Shown here: positions 60,956-64,000 of the stretch, in pieces
Numbering within the stretch: the first letter of the stretch is position 1
Layout: the number at the start of each line of letters is the position of its first letter
Assembly: GCF_030812775.1 (NCBI RefSeq)
Contig: NZ_JAUSTI010000009.1
Location: 1 to 64,000, forward strand
Origin: Paenibacillus tundrae
GTDB lineage: Bacteria; Bacillota; Bacilli; Paenibacillales; Paenibacillaceae
Direction: 5' to 3'
Length of the DNA stretch: 64,000 nt
Notes under the pieces: model-generated
What the model was told of the DNA's origin: nothing
What the model saw: only the letters and a program-made list of their open reading frames with translations
The model's database searches: none
Translations under genes and position numbers: made by a program

Positions 60956-62227
60956 TTAATGTAATAAAGTTTTGGCATCATGAGCGGCCGCAGTTTTGAG
61001 CAACCCATATCGGTGTTCGTGACTCATCTCGAATAGCCATGGTCGACGTGGTGCGGTTAGGTGGCCAAGGCAATCCCTACTCTGGAGCCAGTCTTGTCTT
61101 GTAATCGGCTCATAGGGTGTGTCCTGCCACACAGCGAGTAATTCAGGGCTGTACAGTCGCTGACCCTCTGGTAGCCATTCCAACTCCAATAATTCTTTGC
61201 TATAAAACTCATCTTTCCCAGCATGCTCCTCGTGGGCTGTGAACAAGCCTGGCCAATATTCAGCACGCGATCCAAGGTGGGGTACGGAACGGGCAAATTC
61301 TAGTACTTGCGCCAATACTTGCTGGGTACCGAACAGCATAGCATATAGGCTTTTTCCAAACATTATACGTTCATCCAGCTTGCCGAAATGTTCAATGACT
61401 CGACCAGCAAGTCCTCTTCCACGTCCGAGTGGAAATACGATATGATTTAGCCCAGCCAGGTTATGCAGATGAAAGGCAGGCTTGGACAGCACTTCTTTTT
61501 TGAAATAAGGATGCTGCACAACTCGGCTCTCAATATAGTTCTGCTCATTAATAATTAATGCCACACTAAGCAATGAGCTGCAGCGTTCCAGCCAAAATCG
61601 TTCCCAAAAGGGAGTCATAAAGACAGAGACATGGAAGTGGGGGAGTAGGTGGAAACAACTTCGTCCCAGTCTTCGGCTATTCATGTACAACAATAATTGA
61701 GGGTAGGCATCTTGGAAGATAAGCGCATTACAACGCTCCAACATGCGATACATATGTTCTCGATCGGTTTGACTTTGCAGGTTGTGCATTAGACCACTCT
61801 GTAGATCTGTCATGTGGTATCCACCGTTGCGTGAAACCATATGAGCCAGCAGCGCCCAATGAAGCTCAGGACACTGTTCATAACATTCCAGATAGGCCGC
61901 TGTGCGGGTAATATTACTTCGATTATGCTCTGTCGTCAGTCTTTGGATTTCTTCTAAAATAATGCAGTCCTCTTCACATACAATCATGCTCCGAGCATGT
62001 CTAGTGGCAGCCGATTCCACTCCAGGCAATAAACGTTCAACTTCTTCTTGCAAGGATTGGGCGACATCAGATTGCCAAGCCAAATCACGTAAAGGATGAC
62101 GTAGTTGATTGGAGGCTTGCCAAGCTGCCTGTTTGCCACGCCAGACTTCCCTCGCCGCACCAGGAATGGAACGCACAATGTGAAAAAAGGACTCCAGTGG
62201 TGGCGAATCTGTTTTGTGAGTATGCAT
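60956..62227 (-). CDS. DUF2515 family protein (YppC-like)
   Basis: A 423-residue mainly helical protein without membrane spans. NRSNITRTAAYLECYEQCPELHWALLAHMVSRNGGYHMTDLQ in outline, and later HNLAGLNHIVFPLGRGR, fit the DUF2515/YppC family of spore formers, whose function is unknown. AAAGGATG precedes ATG 62227. It is a single gene, divergent from the thioredoxin-like gene. Confidence 0.85.
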   Translation of the reverse strand: MHTHKTDSPPLESFFHIVRSIPGAAREVWRGKQAAWQASNQLRHPLRDLAWQSDVAQSLQEEVERLLPGVESAATRHARSMIVCEEDCIILEEIQRLTTEHNRSNITRTAAYLECYEQCPELHWALLAHMVSRNGGYHMTDLQSGLMHNLQSQTDREHMYRMLERCNALIFQDAYPQLLLYMNSRRLGRSCFHLLPHFHVSVFMTPFWERFWLERCSSLLSVALIINEQNYIESRVVQHPYFKKEVLSKPAFHLHNLAGLNHIVFPLGRGRGLAGRVIEHFGKLDERIMFGKSLYAMLFGTQQVLAQVLEFARSVPHLGSRAEYWPGLFTAHEEHAGKDEFYSKELLELEWLPEGQRLYSPELLAVWQDTPYEPITRQDWLQSRDCLGHLTAPRRPWLFEMSHEHRYGLLKTAAAHDAKTLLH

Positions 62228-62354
62228 TGCTCGTCATCCTTTCTCATGATTGCTCTAACGTCAGTATGTAATCAGTATGTACTGAATATTTGACTTCCAC
62301 TCGGCAATTTGCTTCACTTAGGTTAAGACAAGGAAAAGAAAGGAAGATGTGATC

Positions 62355-62699
62355 ATGGAACAAATAACTTCCAAACCTGAATTCGATGTAGCGATTCAAT
62401 CTCCGAGATTGACTGTAGCCGTATTTAAAGCCGATTGGTGTGGAGACTGTAAGTACATCGATCCATTTATGCCTGAGGTAGAGGACAAGTATGCTCGTGA
62501 GCTGACACTGGTTGAGGTTGATGTTGATCAAGTGGGGACGGTTAGCGAAGAACAAAACATCCTCGGCATACCGAGTTTTGTGGCGTATACAGATGGACGC
62601 GAGCTGGTTCGTTATGTGAATAAGCTTCGTAAATCTAGAGAAGAGATTGAGCAGTTTCTTGATCGAGCTGTCGAAGTGTATAAAACGATCCACAAATAA
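62355..62699 (+). CDS. Thioredoxin-like protein
   Basis: A 114-residue cytoplasmic thioredoxin-fold protein with active site WCGDC (Cys29, Cys32), a cis-proline in GIPSFVAYTDG, and a final helix. The CGDC variant is found in YdbP/YtpP-like thioredoxins of Bacillales. AAAGGAAG precedes ATG 62355; the GTG 6 bases upstream is less well placed. It is a single gene. Confidence 0.93.
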   Translation: MEQITSKPEFDVAIQSPRLTVAVFKADWCGDCKYIDPFMPEVEDKYARELTLVEVDVDQVGTVSEEQNILGIPSFVAYTDGRELVRYVNKLRKSREEIEQFLDRAVEVYKTIHK

Positions 62700-62836
62700 A
62701 CACTATCCATTTTAAAGGTTACATATGTTAACAGCCATTTTTCCATTATCGGAGAAGTGGCTGTTGGTATGTTCGTTAAAGTTCAGGAGACACTATTAAG
62801 ATGTGGGAATGAACGCTTGTGTCTAAAATTTGAATT

Positions 62837-62861
62837 AAAATGACCTTCTGGTCATTTTTTA
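62837..62861 (+). terminator. Terminator ahead of ctaA
   Basis: AAAATGACC pairs with GGTCATTTT around TTCT, followed by T. An additional hairpin (AACAGCCA/TGGCTGTT, 62729-62766) lies nearer the thioredoxin gene. Confidence 0.78.
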
Positions 62862-62915
62862 AACAGACGTTAACATTTTGTCACAAAGCGCGGCGTCAAT
62901 GACACTTTTATCCGG

Positions 62916-62921
62916 TATAAT
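62916..62921 (+). promoter_or_regulatory. ctaA: Possible ctaA -10 box
   Basis: A perfect TATAAT lies about 90 bases before the ctaA start. No good -35 box is present at the right distance, so an activator may be needed. Confidence 0.35.
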
Positions 62922-63011
62922 GAGTTTAGTTGTGAATTACGTGTCAAAGTACTGAATCAAGCGAGAAACGATGTTTTTCGCCATCTTAAACCAACAGCAG
63001 GTGAGAAAAAA

Positions 63012-63950
63012 TTGAAGCATTTAACCTTGTTTAAGTGGTTAACCGTATTAACTTGTCTTGTAATGTTCCTGGCGACATTCGGTGGGGGCATTGTTACCAA
63101 GACGGAATCCGGATTAGGTTGTGGCACAGAGTGGCCTTTGTGTAACGGAAAGCTTGTTCCAGCACATACGGTGGCATCCCTAATTGAATATTCACATCGT
63201 GCCGTAAGCGCATTGGCAGGTCTGCTGTCGATTGCCTCTTTTGTAGCATTTTTGCGGTTTGGTAAGTCTCGTCGAGATCTACAATTGTTCTCATTACTAA
63301 CGCTCATTTTTGTTATTGTCCAGGGAATCATGGGAGCCTTTGCCGTGGTGTTCTCCCAATCTTCCGCCGTTATGGCGCTGCACTTTGGATTCTCCATTAT
63401 AGCCTTCGCAAGTTCTCTAATGATGGCGCTGGGAATAAGGCAGGAGGCGCGTCACGGAGGACTAGAAAGATTAAATAATTTCCCTCGGGTAACCAAAGGC
63501 TTCCGCAATCTGGTTTGGTTTTCCACGGTTTATACGTATCTCGTTGTGTACACAGGTGCGTTCGTGAGCCATACCGACTCAGCAGGAGGCTGCTCTGGCT
63601 TCCCATTATGTAATGGACAGGTTGTTCCAGAGTTGTCCGGAGGGGTAGCTGTAGCCTTTGCTCACCGTTTGGCTGCATTATCCCTTGTTATTGTCATCGC
63701 GATTTTGGGTCATTATGCATATCGTAAACACCCGGATAACACCGAACTTCGGAGATTAGGTGTTATCGCTGTAGTGCTTATCCTGCTCCAAGTTTTCATT
63801 GGATTCGTGATGATGCTTACGATCGGGCGCCCAGAAGTGTACATGTTCGTTGCGCTTGCGCATATGTTGGATATTGCCATATTGTTCGGCGTTCTAACGT
63901 ACATGAGTTTCCTTGTTTACAAGCTGCATCGTCCAGTTAATCGTTTCTAA
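63012..63950 (+). CDS. ctaA: Haem A synthase
   Basis: A 312-residue membrane protein with eight spans that oxidises haem O to haem A for cytochrome oxidase. The outer-loop cysteine pair Cys37/Cys44 (GCGTEWPLC) is in the place of the Bacillus pair; a second pair is in GGCSGFPLC. Histidine ligands are in EYSHRAVSA (His62), ALHFGF and AFAHRLAA. The start is TTG with CAGGTGAG upstream. ctaB usually follows but would lie beyond the window. The Sco-family protein at 48.4 kb belongs to the same oxidase assembly theme. Confidence 0.96.
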   Translation: MKHLTLFKWLTVLTCLVMFLATFGGGIVTKTESGLGCGTEWPLCNGKLVPAHTVASLIEYSHRAVSALAGLLSIASFVAFLRFGKSRRDLQLFSLLTLIFVIVQGIMGAFAVVFSQSSAVMALHFGFSIIAFASSLMMALGIRQEARHGGLERLNNFPRVTKGFRNLVWFSTVYTYLVVYTGAFVSHTDSAGGCSGFPLCNGQVVPELSGGVAVAFAHRLAALSLVIVIAILGHYAYRKHPDNTELRRLGVIAVVLILLQVFIGFVMMLTIGRPEVYMFVALAHMLDIAILFGVLTYMSFLVYKLHRPVNRF

Positions 63951-64000
63951 ATCAAGTATACAGATTCAAGATACAGGACGTTATAATGCGACAACGTACA

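Overview
The window looks like chromosomal DNA of a spore-forming, low-to-mid-GC Firmicute, most probably Paenibacillus. The evidence is gene content: the alpha/beta-type and SspI small acid-soluble spore proteins, the sporulation genes yunB, lytH and ylbJ, a Bacillus-like tRNA block behind an rRNA operon, a T-box upstream of trpS, and the yunB-lytH-lipA-yutD order known from Bacillus. Strong AGGAGG-type ribosome binding sites and frequent GTG/TTG starts fit this. I see no insertion sequence, prophage or CRISPR array.

Layout. 1-1692: 3' end of a 23S rRNA gene, then 15 tRNA genes in the order of the large Bacillus rRNA-linked block, with no 5S gene between 23S and the first tRNA, closed by a terminator. 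2-5.7 kb: a SAM methyltransferase with a structured leader and a membrane-bound AraC-type regulator. 6.1-11.1 kb: an eight-gene envelope-stress operon mixing Lia and Psp parts (LiaI-like, PspA, PspC, PspC, PspA/LiaH, LiaF, LiaS, LiaR). 11-21 kb: ywmB, a glucose-6-phosphate dehydrogenase, DoxX, release factor 3, sspI, a Ktr potassium-channel regulator, an rRNA methyltransferase and an Lsa-like ABC-F protein preceded by a small ORF and a terminator. 21.5-28.2 kb: the accessory part, with an AT-rich orphan gene, an ECF sigma factor with a membrane partner, a broken barstar-like gene and six codirectional small genes including SMI1/KNR4 and DUF7660-like proteins, read here as an array of immunity genes without toxins.

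28.3-31.9 kb: HxlR regulator, second glucose-6-phosphate dehydrogenase and 6-phosphogluconate dehydrogenase (oxidative pentose phosphate branch). 32-38 kb: yunB, lytH, lipA, yutD, NAD kinase and ylbJ. 38-47.7 kb: a 31-residue membrane peptide, truncated haemoglobin with an overlapping mini-ORF, DUF2225, yycC pair, PepF, SASPs, aldose epimerase, T-box/trpS, yfhP. 48-57 kb: Sco protein, Toprim protein, MFS exporter, a membrane-transglutaminase fusion and two tandem class B penicillin-binding proteins. 57-64 kb: a truncated lipoprotein gene, HAD phosphatase, DUF456, a MurJ-type flippase, DUF2515, a thioredoxin-like protein and ctaA.

Two families of small non-coding repeats run through the intergenic spaces. 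One (14.1, 17.1 and 30.7 kb) has a conserved core but different, internally complementary ends in each copy. The other (42.0, 44.6, 47.8 and 51.5 kb) has ends related to TGTTCAAAAAG. All functional calls come from reading the sequence; no database search was possible.
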